Position numbers and translations under genes: made by a program
Notes under the pieces: model-generated
Seen by the model: only the letters and a program-made list of their open reading frames with translations
What the model was told of the DNA's origin: nothing
Databases searched by the model: none
NCBI GenBank assembly: GCA_016190985.1
Contig: JACPPI010000011.1
Location: forward strand, 1-64,000
Source: Opitutia bacterium
Lineage (GTDB): Bacteria; Verrucomicrobiota; Verrucomicrobiia; Opitutales; Opitutaceae
Direction of reading: 5' to 3'
DNA length: 64,000 bases
Shown here: piece after piece, positions 33,313 to 42,470 of the stretch
How the letters are laid out: each line of letters starts with the position of its first letter
Numbering within the stretch: the stretch's first letter is position 1

Positions 33313-35828
33313 GTCTCCTGCCGCAGGATTTCCAGCGGCGGATGCCCGCTCACGCCGCGGTTGGCCAGCAGGCCGGTGACGATGGTGAGCGCCGTCACCA
33401 TCACGACCGCCGCCGCGAGCCACGGCCACGGCGGCACGGCGGACACCTTGAAGAGGAGCTTCGCGAGCAGCCCGTTCGCCAGCACGGCCAGGCCGCCGCC
33501 GGTCGCGGCCGCCAGCAGGCCGAGCACGGTGTATTCCGCCAGCATGATCTGCCGCAACTGCCGGCGCTGCGCCCCGAGCGTGCGCAGCAACACCGCCTCG
33601 CGCACGCGCTGGTGCCGGCCCATCAGCACGGCGCTGACCAGCACGACCACCCCCGTGGCCACGGTGAAGCTGGCGAGAAAGGAAATCGCCCACGCGATCT
33701 TGGTGAAGATGCCGTCGAGCAGGCGCACGATGAAACCCAGGTCGATGGCCGACACGTTGGGCATCTCTTTCGCCACCGCCTTCTGCAGCCGGGCCGCCTC
33801 GTCCGTGCTGCCCGTGCGCGTGGCGGCGGCGTAGGTGGCCGGGGCGCCATCGAGCGGCCCCGGGGGAAACACAAAGAAAAAGTTCGTCTGCATCCGCTGC
33901 CAGTCGACCTGCCGCACGCTGCCGATGACCGCCTTCACCACCACGCCCTGGACGTTGAAATCCAGTTCGTCACCCACCCCCAGTTGCAGGTCCTTGGCCA
34001 GCCAGGCCTCGACTGACACCGGCGCGCGCGCCTCCCCGGCGGGGGCCGCGCCCTCGAACTTGCCCGCCGTCACCTGCTCCGTGTCGTCCAGCGCGGCGCG
34101 AAAGGTGGAGCGATACTCGCGCCGCAGCGCCCAGGCCGGCACGGTGTTCGCCTTGTCGGCGCCGATCTCCTCCACCGTGCGGCCCTTCAGCGCGCCGAGC
34201 CGCATGGTGACGATGGGCGTGACCTTGGCCAGCGGCACGCCTTCGCGCCGGGCGATTTCCTTGAGCCGGTCGATCTGGTCGGCCTGCACGTCGAAGAACA
34301 TCAGGTTGGGCCGCTCGCCGAGGTCGAGGCCGCGGAGCTTGGCGAGCAGCGACGCCCGCGTGAGCGCGAGCGTCAGCAGCATGAACGTGCCGAGCCCGAG
34401 CGACAGCATCAGCAGCGCCGTGCGGTTGTTGGGCCGGTGGACGTTGGCGATGCCCTGCCGCCACGTGTAGGGCAGCCCGCCGGTGCGCACGCGCCGCGCC
34501 GCCCAGATGATGAGCTCCGCCACGCCCGCCAGCACCGCGAAGCTGGCGATCATCCCCAGGCTGAACGCCAGGCCCAGCCGCCAGCTCGACATCTGCAGCG
34601 CGCCGACCGCCCACATGGCCGCGCCGATGGCCGCATAGACCGCATAGCGCAGCGGATCGGGCCGCACAAAATCGTCCTCGAAACCCGACCGCAGCACATG
34701 CAGCGGCGCCACGCGGCGCACATTGAGCAATGGCAGCAACGTGAACAGCGCACTGATGCCCACGCCCGCGCCCAGGCCCGTGAACAGCGCCCGCCACGAC
34801 ACGGCGAACGCGATCTGATACGGCACGTAATCCCTCAGCAGCGCCGGCAGCACGGCCTGCAGCGACAGGCCCAGGCCCGCGCCCAGCAGGCTGCCGGCCA
34901 GCCCGAGGCCCAGCCCTTGCACCAGATAGATGGCAAAACTGGTCCGCACGCTCGCCCCGAGGCAGCGCAGCACCGCCACCGTGGCCAGCCGCTGCCGGAT
35001 AAAGACATGCATCGCGCTCGCCACGCCGACCGCGCCCAGGAAAAGCGCCAGGAAACCCACGAGACTCACAAACGAAAACAGATTTTTCAGCGCGTCGCCC
35101 AGTTGCTCCTTGCGCTCCTCGGCCGTCGTGAAGCCCAGCCGCTCGCCCCGCAGCTCGTCGCGCAGCGTCTTCTTCAGCGCCTCGGCGTCCGCGCCGGGCG
35201 GCAGCTTCAGGTAGGCGTTGTGCTGCGACAGGCTGCCGCGCTGCAGCAGGCCCGTCCCGCGCAGCGCGGCCATCGACACCTCGACGCGCGGCGCGAACAT
35301 CGACGTGAACGGCGAGAGGCCGGGATATTTCTTCAACGCGCCGACAATCGTGAAGGTCGTCGCGCCGAGCCGGATCTCGCTGCCCACGGCGAGGCCGGCC
35401 TGCGTCATCGCCGTTTCCTCGATGATGGCGGCGTTTGGTTCCCGCAGCCGCGCATAGGCGTCGGCGGGCACGGTCTCCACCTCGCCGTAGAACGGAAACC
35501 CGCCCTCGACCGCCGTGAGCGAGACGAGCCGGCGGCCGCCGTTGCCGAAATCCGCCATCGTGTTGGTGGCGATGCTGGTCGCCAGCTCGCCGCCGGTGGC
35601 GCGCAGGCGGGCGATTGTTTTTTCGGTGAATTCGCGCCGCCCGGTCACGTTCAGGTCGGCCCCGAGCAGGCCCTTGGCCTGGCTGTCGATGGCGCCGCGC
35701 AGGTTGTCGCCCAGCGCGCTGATGCCCGTCAGCGCGGCGACTCCGAGCACGATGGACAGCGAGTAGAGCAGCAGCCGGCGTCGGCTCGCCCGCGTGTCCC
35801 GCCAGGCCATTTTCAGGATGAAACTCAT
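33309..35828 (-). CDS. YbbP-like ABC permease with two FtsX domains
   Basis: An 839-aa permease from the ATG at 35828 (MSFILKMAWRDTRASRRRLLLY). It has an N-terminal helix and a MacB_PCD-type extracytoplasmic domain, one FtsX domain at about 250-400 (FSFVSLVGFLALFLGAVGVASAMHVFIRQR, VAVLRCLGASVRTSFAIYL), a central helix pair, a second extracytoplasmic domain (about 500-690), and a C-terminal FtsX domain (VREAVLLRTLGAQRRQLRQIMLAEY). This is the E. coli YbbP layout. With the adjacent ATPase and divergent tesA it reproduces the tesA-ybbA-ybbP locus. Export of lipid-linked substrates is speculated for the family. Confidence 0.9.
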   Translation of the reverse strand: MSFILKMAWRDTRASRRRLLLYSLSIVLGVAALTGISALGDNLRGAIDSQAKGLLGADLNVTGRREFTEKTIARLRATGGELATSIATNTMADFGNGGRRLVSLTAVEGGFPFYGEVETVPADAYARLREPNAAIIEETAMTQAGLAVGSEIRLGATTFTIVGALKKYPGLSPFTSMFAPRVEVSMAALRGTGLLQRGSLSQHNAYLKLPPGADAEALKKTLRDELRGERLGFTTAEERKEQLGDALKNLFSFVSLVGFLALFLGAVGVASAMHVFIRQRLATVAVLRCLGASVRTSFAIYLVQGLGLGLAGSLLGAGLGLSLQAVLPALLRDYVPYQIAFAVSWRALFTGLGAGVGISALFTLLPLLNVRRVAPLHVLRSGFEDDFVRPDPLRYAVYAAIGAAMWAVGALQMSSWRLGLAFSLGMIASFAVLAGVAELIIWAARRVRTGGLPYTWRQGIANVHRPNNRTALLMLSLGLGTFMLLTLALTRASLLAKLRGLDLGERPNLMFFDVQADQIDRLKEIARREGVPLAKVTPIVTMRLGALKGRTVEEIGADKANTVPAWALRREYRSTFRAALDDTEQVTAGKFEGAAPAGEARAPVSVEAWLAKDLQLGVGDELDFNVQGVVVKAVIGSVRQVDWQRMQTNFFFVFPPGPLDGAPATYAAATRTGSTDEAARLQKAVAKEMPNVSAIDLGFIVRLLDGIFTKIAWAISFLASFTVATGVVVLVSAVLMGRHQRVREAVLLRTLGAQRRQLRQIMLAEYTVLGLLAAATGGGLAVLANGLLAKLLFKVSAVPPWPWLAAAVVMVTALTIVTGLLANRGVSGHPPLEILRQET

Positions 35829-35832
35829 GGCC

Positions 35833-36525
35833 TCATGCGGTCCCAAGCTCGTCCGAGGCCACGGCGCCGTGGCGCAGGCGGATGATGCGCTGGGTGCGGC
35901 GCGCCAGCTCCAGGTCGTGGGTCACGAGCACGAGCGTGGTGCCGCGCTCGCGGTTGAGGCCGAAGATGAGCTCGACCATGGCGTGCGCCGTGTCGCCGTC
36001 GAGATTGCCCGTCGGCTCGTCGCAAAAGAGGATGCGCGGCCGGTTGACGAAGGCCCGCGCCAGCGCCACGCGCTGCTGCTCGCCGCCGGAAAGCTTCACC
36101 GGGTAATGGTCGAGCCGCGCGCCCAGGCCCACGCGCTCGAGCAGGGCGCGGGCCTCGCCCTCGCCGCCGCCCTCGCCGCGCAGCTCCAGCGGGACCAGCA
36201 CGTTTTCCAGCGCGGTGAGCGTGGGCACGAGCTGGAAGTTCTGGAACACGAAGCCGACCGCCTCGTTGCGGATCCGCGCCCGGCCGTCCTCGTCGAGGCC
36301 GCCGATCTCGCGGCCCGCCAGCGCCACGGTGCCGCCGCTGGGCCGGTCGAGCCCGGCGCAGAGCCCGAGCAGCGTGGTCTTGCCGCTGCCCGAGGGGCCG
36401 ACGATGGCGCAGGTCGCGCCGGCCATGATCGCGAACGACACCTCGTGCAGCACGGTCAGCGGGCCGGCCGCGGTGGGATAGGTCTTGGTCAGGCGCTCGA
36501 CTTTTAGGATAGTTTCGCCAGTCAT
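35833..36525 (-). CDS. YbbA-like ABC ATPase
   Basis: A 230-aa ATPase from the ATG at 36525 (MTGETILKVERLTKTY). Walker A is VGPSGSGKTTL, signature LSGGEQQRVALARAF, Walker [13 protein letters not shown], His switch LVTHDLELARRT. It precedes its permease by 4 bp. Its start codon is only 11 bp from the divergent tesA start, so the two promoters must overlap the coding ends. Confidence 0.92.
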   Translation of the reverse strand: MTGETILKVERLTKTYPTAAGPLTVLHEVSFAIMAGATCAIVGPSGSGKTTLLGLCAGLDRPSGGTVALAGREIGGLDEDGRARIRNEAVGFVFQNFQLVPTLTALENVLVPLELRGEGGGEGEARALLERVGLGARLDHYPVKLSGGEQQRVALARAFVNRPRILFCDEPTGNLDGDTAHAMVELIFGLNRERGTTLVLVTHDLELARRTQRIIRLRHGAVASDELGTA

Positions 36526-36536
36526 GTTTTCTCCAA

Positions 36537-37187
36537 ATGGGCCTGAAGCAGACTGAAATTCCCGCAAAGCGCAAAAGCCAAACGTGGCGGGCGGTCGTTC
36601 TCGGCCTGTGGCTGGTCGCCGGGCTGGGCGCGGCGGAGCCGAAGACCCTGATCTTTTTCGGCGACAGCCTGACCGCCGGCCTCGGCGTGGACCCGGACGA
36701 GGCCTTCCCGGCGCTGATCCAGCAAAAACTCGATGCCCGCGGCCGCGCGTGGCGGGTCGTCAACGCCGGATTGAGCGGGGAGACCACCGCGGGCGGCCTG
36801 CGCCGGCTCGACTGGATCCTGCGGCAACGGGTGGACATCCTCGTCCTCGCGCTGGGCGGAAACGACGGGTTGCGCGGAATAGACCCGGCAAGCTCGCGCT
36901 CCAACCTCGACGCCATGATCAAGCGAGTCCGCGCGCGCTATCCTGCCGCCAAGGTCGTGCTGGCCGGCATGCAGATGCCGGCCAACCTGGGCGCCGATTA
37001 CACGCGGCAGTTCGCCGCGATGTATCCCGATCTCGCCCGGGAAAACCAAACCGCCCTCATTCCCTTCCTGCTGGAAGGGGTCGGCGGCGTGCCGGGCCTC
37101 AACCAGGCGGATGGCATCCATCCGACCGCCGCCGGCCACAAAATTGTCGCCGAGACCGTCTGGCGTGTATTGGAACCACTGCTATGA
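36537..37187 (+). CDS. tesA: TesA-like SGNH hydrolase (arylesterase/acyl-CoA thioesterase I)
   Basis: A 216-aa exported GDSL/SGNH esterase. A signal peptide (basic MGLKQTEIPAKRKSQTW, then hydrophobic to about residue 32) precedes FFGDSLTAGLG with the nucleophile Ser. The SGNH Gly lies in NAGLSGE, the Asn in LGGNDGLRG, and the Asp/His pair in DGIHPTAAGH. It hydrolyses acyl thioesters or esters in the periplasm. It is divergent from ybbA as in Proteobacteria, and its stop overlaps the ATG of the next gene, so it also begins an operon. Confidence 0.92.
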   Translation: MGLKQTEIPAKRKSQTWRAVVLGLWLVAGLGAAEPKTLIFFGDSLTAGLGVDPDEAFPALIQQKLDARGRAWRVVNAGLSGETTAGGLRRLDWILRQRVDILVLALGGNDGLRGIDPASSRSNLDAMIKRVRARYPAAKVVLAGMQMPANLGADYTRQFAAMYPDLARENQTALIPFLLEGVGGVPGLNQADGIHPTAAGHKIVAETVWRVLEPLL

Positions 37188-38092
37188 GCCGCCGCCTCGG
37201 ATTAGTTGCTCTCGCCCTCCTTGTCGCCGGCCCCGCGCCGGCCCAGACGCGCGCGCCCGCCGCCGGCTGGCTCGGCAACTTCACCGTCACCGCGTCCGGC
37301 ACGGCCAGCTGGGTGGACAACCTCAGCCGCACCTCCGCCGAGCCCAACCGCAAAGACGCCGCCACCTACGAACTGAACCTGGCCGCCAGCCGGCACGAGC
37401 AGCTTTCCTCCAACTGGCTGCTGCATGCCGGAGCCGAGGCCACGGTGCTCAGTGTGCCCGACTACGAGCGCACGGATCATTTCAAGGCCGGCGCGCGCCT
37501 CGGCCTGCAACGCAAATTCGGCCTCGGCCCGCTCGCCCCGGTGTTGCGGCTCGACACCGCCCTCACCTACAAGGCCGCCCGTCTCGCCGCCGACCGCGGC
37601 TGGACCGCCGCGGCCAGCCTGCGCTTCGCCAAACGTTTCACCCCGGCCCTCAAGGCCGGCGTCACCGCGTTGTGGCTGGACCACGCCGCGCGCAGCGCGA
37701 TCTTTGACCTCCGCCAGCGCTCCTTCGCGGTGGATGCGACCTGGGACATCAGCGGGCGCTGGAGCCTCAGCGGCAGCGCGGGTCGCTTGAGCGGCGACGT
37801 CGTGGCCAACGCCGCGCCGTCCGTCTGGAGCCAGGCCCTGAGCGGCGGCCTCGGGCCGGTCGTCGCCACCTACTACAACTCCCGCCCGTGGGTGGCGACG
37901 CACCTCTACGGGCCGGACTGGGTCTCCTACAACGTCGAGGCCGATCTCGACCTGTGGTCCCTCGCGCTGTCCCGCGTCCTGACCGAAAACACCACGGCCG
38001 AACTCCGCTACGGCAGCGCTTTCGTCGTCAATAAAATCGGCGTCCGCTACCCCACCGAATCTTGGGGACTTGGCCTCGTGCATCAGTTTTAA
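37184..38092 (+). CDS. Predicted outer-membrane beta-barrel protein
   Basis: A 302-aa protein with a signal peptide (MSRRLGLVALALLVAGPAPA) and alternating hydrophobic/polar strands throughout, rich in Trp/Tyr/Arg girdles (TASGTASWVDNLSRTS, TAELRYGSAFVVNKIGVR), ending in Phe (GLGLVHQF), a signature of BamA-inserted barrels. I do not recognise a narrower family. Its ATG overlaps the tesA stop. The following cupredoxin and cyclase genes are separated by 8 and 5 bp, so it is likely a four-gene operon. Confidence 0.75.
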   Translation: MSRRLGLVALALLVAGPAPAQTRAPAAGWLGNFTVTASGTASWVDNLSRTSAEPNRKDAATYELNLAASRHEQLSSNWLLHAGAEATVLSVPDYERTDHFKAGARLGLQRKFGLGPLAPVLRLDTALTYKAARLAADRGWTAAASLRFAKRFTPALKAGVTALWLDHAARSAIFDLRQRSFAVDATWDISGRWSLSGSAGRLSGDVVANAAPSVWSQALSGGLGPVVATYYNSRPWVATHLYGPDWVSYNVEADLDLWSLALSRVLTENTTAELRYGSAFVVNKIGVRYPTESWGLGLVHQF

Positions 38093-38100
38093 TCCCAGCC

Positions 38101-38745
38101 ATGAAATCTCGAAGCATCCAGGCCGGTTTGGCCCTCACCGTTGCACTGGCCGGCGCCAGCGCGGCGAGTGAACTCGCGATCTCGGCCAAAGGCCCCAAAG
38201 GCGAGCCGGTGGCCGACGCGGTCGTCTCGCTCATCCCGTTGGATGGCGCCGTGCCGCCCGCGACCGGCGCCACCGCGTCGATCGGCCAGCAGAACCAGGA
38301 ATTCTCGGCCTACGTGACCGTCGTGCAGGCCGGCGCGCGCGTGCTTTTCCCCAACACCGACACGGTGCAGCACCACGTCTATTCGCTCTCCAAGGCCAAG
38401 AAATTCGAGCTGCCGCTCTACAACCCGGGCCAGAACGAGTCGTTCGTCTTCGATGTGCCCGGCCTCGTGACCCTCGGCTGCAACATCCACGACTGGATGC
38501 TGGCCTACATCGTGGTGGTGCCGACGCCGTGGTTCGCCAAGACCGACGCCGCCGGCCTCGCCACCCTCGCCGCGCCTGCCGGGCGCTACCGGCTCGAGCT
38601 CTGGCATCCGCGACTGGCGGCGCTGGTCACGCAGGAAATCACGCTCGGGGCCGCGGAAGCCGCCACCCGCGACTTCACTCTCACCCTGAAAGCCGACAAG
38701 CGCATCCGCCGGGGCGGCGCGACCAAGACGGGCGGCTACCGCTGA
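38101..38745 (+). CDS. Periplasmic cupredoxin-like (plastocyanin-type) protein
   Basis: A 214-aa exported protein from the ATG at 38101 (signal MKSRSIQAGLALTVALAGASA). It has a cupredoxin fold with copper-ligand candidates in FPNTDTVQHHVYS and LGCNIHDWMLAYI (His, Cys, His, Met order), plus FVFDVPGL and a C-terminal carboxypeptidase-regulatory-like region (DAAGLATLAAPAGRYRLELWHPRLA). This resembles proteins annotated as methylamine-utilisation cupredoxins. Electron transfer or copper binding is likely; partners are unknown. Confidence 0.8.
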   Translation: MKSRSIQAGLALTVALAGASAASELAISAKGPKGEPVADAVVSLIPLDGAVPPATGATASIGQQNQEFSAYVTVVQAGARVLFPNTDTVQHHVYSLSKAKKFELPLYNPGQNESFVFDVPGLVTLGCNIHDWMLAYIVVVPTPWFAKTDAAGLATLAAPAGRYRLELWHPRLAALVTQEITLGAAEAATRDFTLTLKADKRIRRGGATKTGGYR

Positions 38746-38750
38746 CCACC

Positions 38751-40508
38751 GTGGCCTTTCGCCTCCTCCGTTTCCGCCATTTCAGCCGGCAGCTGCTGCT
38801 CCTGCTGGTCGGGCTCATCGCGCTCGTGCAGACGGCGGTCTACCTGCTCGTCACGCGGGCCAACCGCCACAACGCCATCGAGCACATCGACCAGAACCTG
38901 CGGATCGGCGCGAATATTTTCCGCCAGAACCTCAGCGAGCGCATCGAGTTCCTCGCCGGCAGCGCCAAGGTCATGAGCGCCGACGCGGGCATCAAGCCGC
39001 TGCTGATGCAGGATCCGGTGGACCGGAAGACCCTGCGCTCCGTCCTGCTCAGCTACACCAAACGCGTGAAGGCGCCTGTCATCTCACTGCTCTCCCCCGA
39101 GGGCGAACTGCTCGCCATGACCGACGATGTGCTCGGTGCCGAGAACGTCGGTCCCTTCGGTGAATTGATCCGCCAGGCCACCGAGGCCGACCAGGAACAG
39201 GCCAGCGGGTATTCCTACCTCGCGGGAAAACTTCACGTGCTGGTCGTCGTCCCGCTCTACGCCCCCTACCCCAGCGTGGTGGCGTGGTTCGGCCTCGCCT
39301 ACCCGATCGACACGGCTTTCGCCAACGCCGTCAAGAACGCCACCCGGCTCGAAGTCTCATTCACCTCGAATCCCGACGAGCCGAATCTGCGCGTGCTTTC
39401 CACGACCCTTCCGCCCGACTTGGCGGACTCCGTCGCCCGGCACATGACCGCCAGCCACACTTCCGCGCTCGGCAGCGAAATGCTCACCCTCGGGGGCGAG
39501 CCCTACGTCACCCTCTTCGAGCCGCTGGATCTGCTCGGCGAGGCCCCCGCGCGCATCGCCCTCCAGCGCCCGTTGACCGCCGAGCTGGCCCCGGCCCGGG
39601 AGCTGGAAAGGATCGTGCTCTACATCTCCCTTGCGGCACTCGCTGCCGCCACGCTGGCGGCGCTGTGGATCGCCCGCGGCGTCAGCCAGCCGGTGCAGCA
39701 GCTCGCCGCCCACACCAAGCTCGTCGCCGCCGGCGACTACACCCGGCGCATCGAACTCCCGCGCGAGGACGAACTCGGCCAGCTCGCCACGGCCTTCAAC
39801 CAGATGACCGACGGCCTCGCCGAGCGCGACCGCGTGCGCGACCTCCTCGGCAAGGTCGTGTCGCCCGAGATCGCCGCCCAGCTGCTCCACTCCGACCTCC
39901 AGCTCGGCGGCGAGGAGCGCGAGGTCACGATCCTTTTTTGCGACCTGCGCGACTTCACGACCCGGAGCGAGAAGCTGCCGCCCGCCGACGTGCTGGCGCT
40001 GCTCAACCGCTACCTCGACCGCATGAGCGCCATCATCGAACAGCACGGCGGCGTGATCGACAAATACATCGGCGACGCGATCATGGCGCTCTTCGGCGCG
40101 CCGGTGGCCGCCCCCGACGCCCCCGAGCGCGCCATCGCCGCCGCGCGCGACATGGCCCGCGCGCTCGACATCCTCAACCGCGAATTCGCCGCCGAGGGCA
40201 AGCCCGCGCTCGCCTTCGGCATCGGCATCAACACCGCCCGCGTCGTCGCCGGCAACATGGGCTCGAAGACCCGCCTCAATTACACGGTCGTCGGCGACGG
40301 CGTGAACCTGGCCTCGCGCCTGGAAGGCCTGACGAAGGATCCGGCCTACGCCACGCCCATCATCGTCAGCGAGGCGACCCTGGCCGCGATGAAGACCCGC
40401 CCGCCCGCCCGCCCGCTCGGCGAGGTGAAGGTGAAGGGCAAGGCCGAGGCCGTGAAAATCTTCGCCCTCGCCGCCAAGGGCGATTCCGCCCCGCCCTATT
40501 CCTCTTGA
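38751..40508 (+). CDS. Membrane class III adenylate/guanylate cyclase with CHASE-like sensor
   Basis: A 585-aa receptor from GTG at 38751 (VAFRLLRFRHF). Helix 1 at about 15-35, an extracytoplasmic double-Cache-like sensor (about 40-280), helix 2 (about 290-312), a HAMP domain (IARGVSQPVQQLAAHTKLVAAGDYTRRI) and a C-terminal class III cyclase (about 375-570). Metal-binding Asps are in ILFCDLRDF and KYIGDAIMALFG, and the transition-state Asn/Arg in VVGDGVNLASRLEG. The Lys before YIGDA fits ATP specificity. It ends the tesA-OMP-cupredoxin-cyclase unit, suggesting a cAMP signal coupled to a periplasmic redox or copper input; this is inference. Confidence 0.88.
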   Translation: MAFRLLRFRHFSRQLLLLLVGLIALVQTAVYLLVTRANRHNAIEHIDQNLRIGANIFRQNLSERIEFLAGSAKVMSADAGIKPLLMQDPVDRKTLRSVLLSYTKRVKAPVISLLSPEGELLAMTDDVLGAENVGPFGELIRQATEADQEQASGYSYLAGKLHVLVVVPLYAPYPSVVAWFGLAYPIDTAFANAVKNATRLEVSFTSNPDEPNLRVLSTTLPPDLADSVARHMTASHTSALGSEMLTLGGEPYVTLFEPLDLLGEAPARIALQRPLTAELAPARELERIVLYISLAALAAATLAALWIARGVSQPVQQLAAHTKLVAAGDYTRRIELPREDELGQLATAFNQMTDGLAERDRVRDLLGKVVSPEIAAQLLHSDLQLGGEEREVTILFCDLRDFTTRSEKLPPADVLALLNRYLDRMSAIIEQHGGVIDKYIGDAIMALFGAPVAAPDAPERAIAAARDMARALDILNREFAAEGKPALAFGIGINTARVVAGNMGSKTRLNYTVVGDGVNLASRLEGLTKDPAYATPIIVSEATLAAMKTRPPARPLGEVKVKGKAEAVKIFALAAKGDSAPPYSS

Positions 40509-40558
40509 CCCGCCCGCCGGCGGCCACGGGCCACCCACTCCGAAACCCCGCGACCCTA

Positions 40559-40614
40559 TGTCAACCATTAGTTGACATCAGCCGCCTGCCGTTTTGGTCA
40601 ACTATTAGTTGACA
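40559..40614. repeat. Pair of direct-repeated palindromes
   Basis: TGTCAACCATTAGTTGACA (40559-40577) and GTCAACTATTAGTTGACA (40597-40614) are near-identical 6-7-bp inverted repeats around a 5-base spacer, 37 bp apart centre to centre. They lie between the convergent cyclase and thioesterase genes. Neither is followed by a T-run in a direction that would make a terminator. Confidence 0.7.
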
Positions 40615-40636
40615 AAAACCCCGGCCGGGAGCCGGG
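40613..40636 (-). terminator. Terminator of the acyl-CoA thioesterase gene
   Basis: On the minus strand CCCGGC pairs with GCCGGG around a 5-base loop, followed by GGTTTTT. It sits 9 bp after the stop at 40645. Confidence 0.65.
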
Positions 40637-40644
40637 CCGGAGAA

Positions 40645-41079
40645 TCAGCCGGCCCAAGCCGACGCCGGCGCTTCCTGCAGTTGGGCGCGGGCCTCCGCCG
40701 GGATCGGCTGGGCGGCCATTCCGCCGTTGGCGTCCGCCTTCACGCAGACCGCGGTGATTTCGCCGGTCGCGCACAGCGCGCCCTCCCGACGGAAGTGGAA
40801 GGCATAGGTCACCGAGCGCGTGGAGAGCTTCTTCACGAAGAGCTTCACCTCCACGGTGTCGTTGAAGCGCAACGGCGCGCGGTAGGAGCAGCTGACGTTC
40901 ACCCGCGGCCAGCCCACCACCTGCCCCGGCACGAACGAGATCAGCGGCAGTCCGAGCGAGCGGTAGAAGGCCGTCTCGCACACTTCCATCCAGCGGAAGA
41001 AATTCGTGAAATGCATGATGCCGGCCATGTCGGTCTCATGGAACTCCACCTGGCGTGTGAGGCTGAACTCGCTGGGCAT
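40645..41079 (-). CDS. YbgC-like acyl-CoA thioesterase (hot-dog fold)
   Basis: A 144-aa 4HBT thioesterase from the ATG at 41079 (MPSEFSLTRQVEFHETDMAG). The catalytic region FHETDMAGIMHFTNFFRWMEVCE has the conserved Asp (of ETDMAG) and the WME segment of the YbgC/4-hydroxybenzoyl-CoA thioesterase group. It hydrolyses small acyl-CoA thioesters; substrate unproven. It is followed by a minus-strand terminator at 40613-40636, and preceded by a membrane protein on the same strand 40 bp away. Confidence 0.88.
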   Translation of the reverse strand: MPSEFSLTRQVEFHETDMAGIMHFTNFFRWMEVCETAFYRSLGLPLISFVPGQVVGWPRVNVSCSYRAPLRFNDTVEVKLFVKKLSTRSVTYAFHFRREGALCATGEITAVCVKADANGGMAAQPIPAEARAQLQEAPASAWAG

Positions 41080-41119
41080 AGGCGCAGGATTCCCGGCGCG
41101 CCCCGCAAGGCAATCCGTT

Positions 41120-42394
41120 TCACGCCGCCGCCGGCCGGCCGTGCCGCCACCACGCACCCGCCTGCCGCCCGAGCAGACCGAGGGTCACACGCAGCAGGCA
41201 GGCCACCCAGGCCCAGGTCAGGAGCTGGGAGACCGTCAGCGCGCCCTTGAGCCACGTGCCCGCCAGCAGGCGCGAGTGCGGCCCGACCAGCAGGTTCAGG
41301 AGCACCGCGATGACGCCCTCGAACCAGACCACGGCGAGCAGCAAGACCAAGATTCTCCGGGCCCGCGGACCATCGATGGAGTCTCCGCGTTTCAGCCACA
41401 GCCAGGGCAGCAGCCAGACGGCAAACACCAGTTTGTAGACGTAGGAGGAACCGATAAAAAACAGCCCCAACACCATGGCGGCCCCGAGGACAAACTCCCG
41501 CTCGGCGTTCTGCCCGACCGGCGTCTCCGCGCGCGCGCCAGGTGTCCATTTCCGCCAGGCACCGGCCCCGGCCCACAACGCCATGAGCCCCGCCGGCACC
41601 AGCCAGCCAATGGTGCCTGTGAGACCCAGGTTGCGCAGGAGGACCGGCGCGCCGTAGGCATAGAGCCATTCCGGACGGGCGATGAAACGAGCCGCGCTTT
41701 TCAACCCCGGCTCCAACCCGGGCCAGGCCAGCACCAGCACCAACCCATAGAGCCCGAGGCTGGCGATGAATCCGCGCCGCGAACGGATGCCGAGCAGCGC
41801 CACCAGCGTGACCAACGGATAATATTTCAGCACCGCCGAGACGGCGAACAGCCCGACCCCGGCGGCGCGCGCTGTCCATCGCTCGGAACGAAAACACAGG
41901 AGCCCCATGCTGATCAGCACGAAAACCACCAGGTCGTTGTTCGCCCGGTTCACGGCCATCAGGAACGCCGGGGAAAGCAGCAGCAGCGCGAGAGCCACAC
42001 CCTCGCTCCAGTTGCGCGGTCGCGCCATCACCATCGCGGTCACCAGCACCACCCCGAGAAGAGCGGCCCCGAGCCAGCGTGTGTCCGCCCGCGTCAGGCC
42101 GAGGCGGCCGAGTTCCAGCCACCAGGTGGTGTAGACATGGGGCCGGTGATACGGATCAAAATTGTTGGGCAGAAACGGATCCACCCCGGCCCGCGCGGCG
42201 TCGCACGCGGCCAGGATGCCATAAAGATCCATGAACGGCCGGTTCGCCTCGCCGATCCCCGTGGCCACCCACATGGCGGGAAATTGAAAACACGCCCACC
42301 AGACCGTCAGCACCACCGCAGCGACCCAAAGGGGCAATCGCATGGTGTTTGCGCTGTCACCGGCTGGCGGGGAGATGCTCACGACCGAGACCAT
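41120..42394 (-). CDS. GT87-like (DUF2029) membrane mannosyltransferase
   Basis: A 424-aa polytopic protein of about 10-11 helices with short loops; FMDLYGILAACDAARAGVDPF, LPNNFDPYHRPHVYTTWWLELGRLGLTRAD and VLKYYPLVTLVALLGIRSRRG match the pattern of polyprenol-linked mannosyltransferases of the GT87 (DUF2029) family. The ATG at 42394 (MVSVVSISPP) is preferred because GGGGAGGCGGGCG lies just upstream; a start at 42343 (MRLPLWV) is possible. Polyprenyl-phosphate mannose is the usual donor. No other glycan gene is adjacent, so its role in envelope glycosylation is inferred only. Confidence 0.8.
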   Translation of the reverse strand: MVSVVSISPPAGDSANTMRLPLWVAAVVLTVWWACFQFPAMWVATGIGEANRPFMDLYGILAACDAARAGVDPFLPNNFDPYHRPHVYTTWWLELGRLGLTRADTRWLGAALLGVVLVTAMVMARPRNWSEGVALALLLLSPAFLMAVNRANNDLVVFVLISMGLLCFRSERWTARAAGVGLFAVSAVLKYYPLVTLVALLGIRSRRGFIASLGLYGLVLVLAWPGLEPGLKSAARFIARPEWLYAYGAPVLLRNLGLTGTIGWLVPAGLMALWAGAGAWRKWTPGARAETPVGQNAEREFVLGAAMVLGLFFIGSSYVYKLVFAVWLLPWLWLKRGDSIDGPRARRILVLLLAVVWFEGVIAVLLNLLVGPHSRLLAGTWLKGALTVSQLLTWAWVACLLRVTLGLLGRQAGAWWRHGRPAAA

Positions 42395-42470
42395 CGCCCG
42401 CCTCCCCGGACGTGGCAACGCCGTTCAACCGCGGCTTGAGTCGGGGCGCGGGGCTGTCAGGCTGCGCGGC

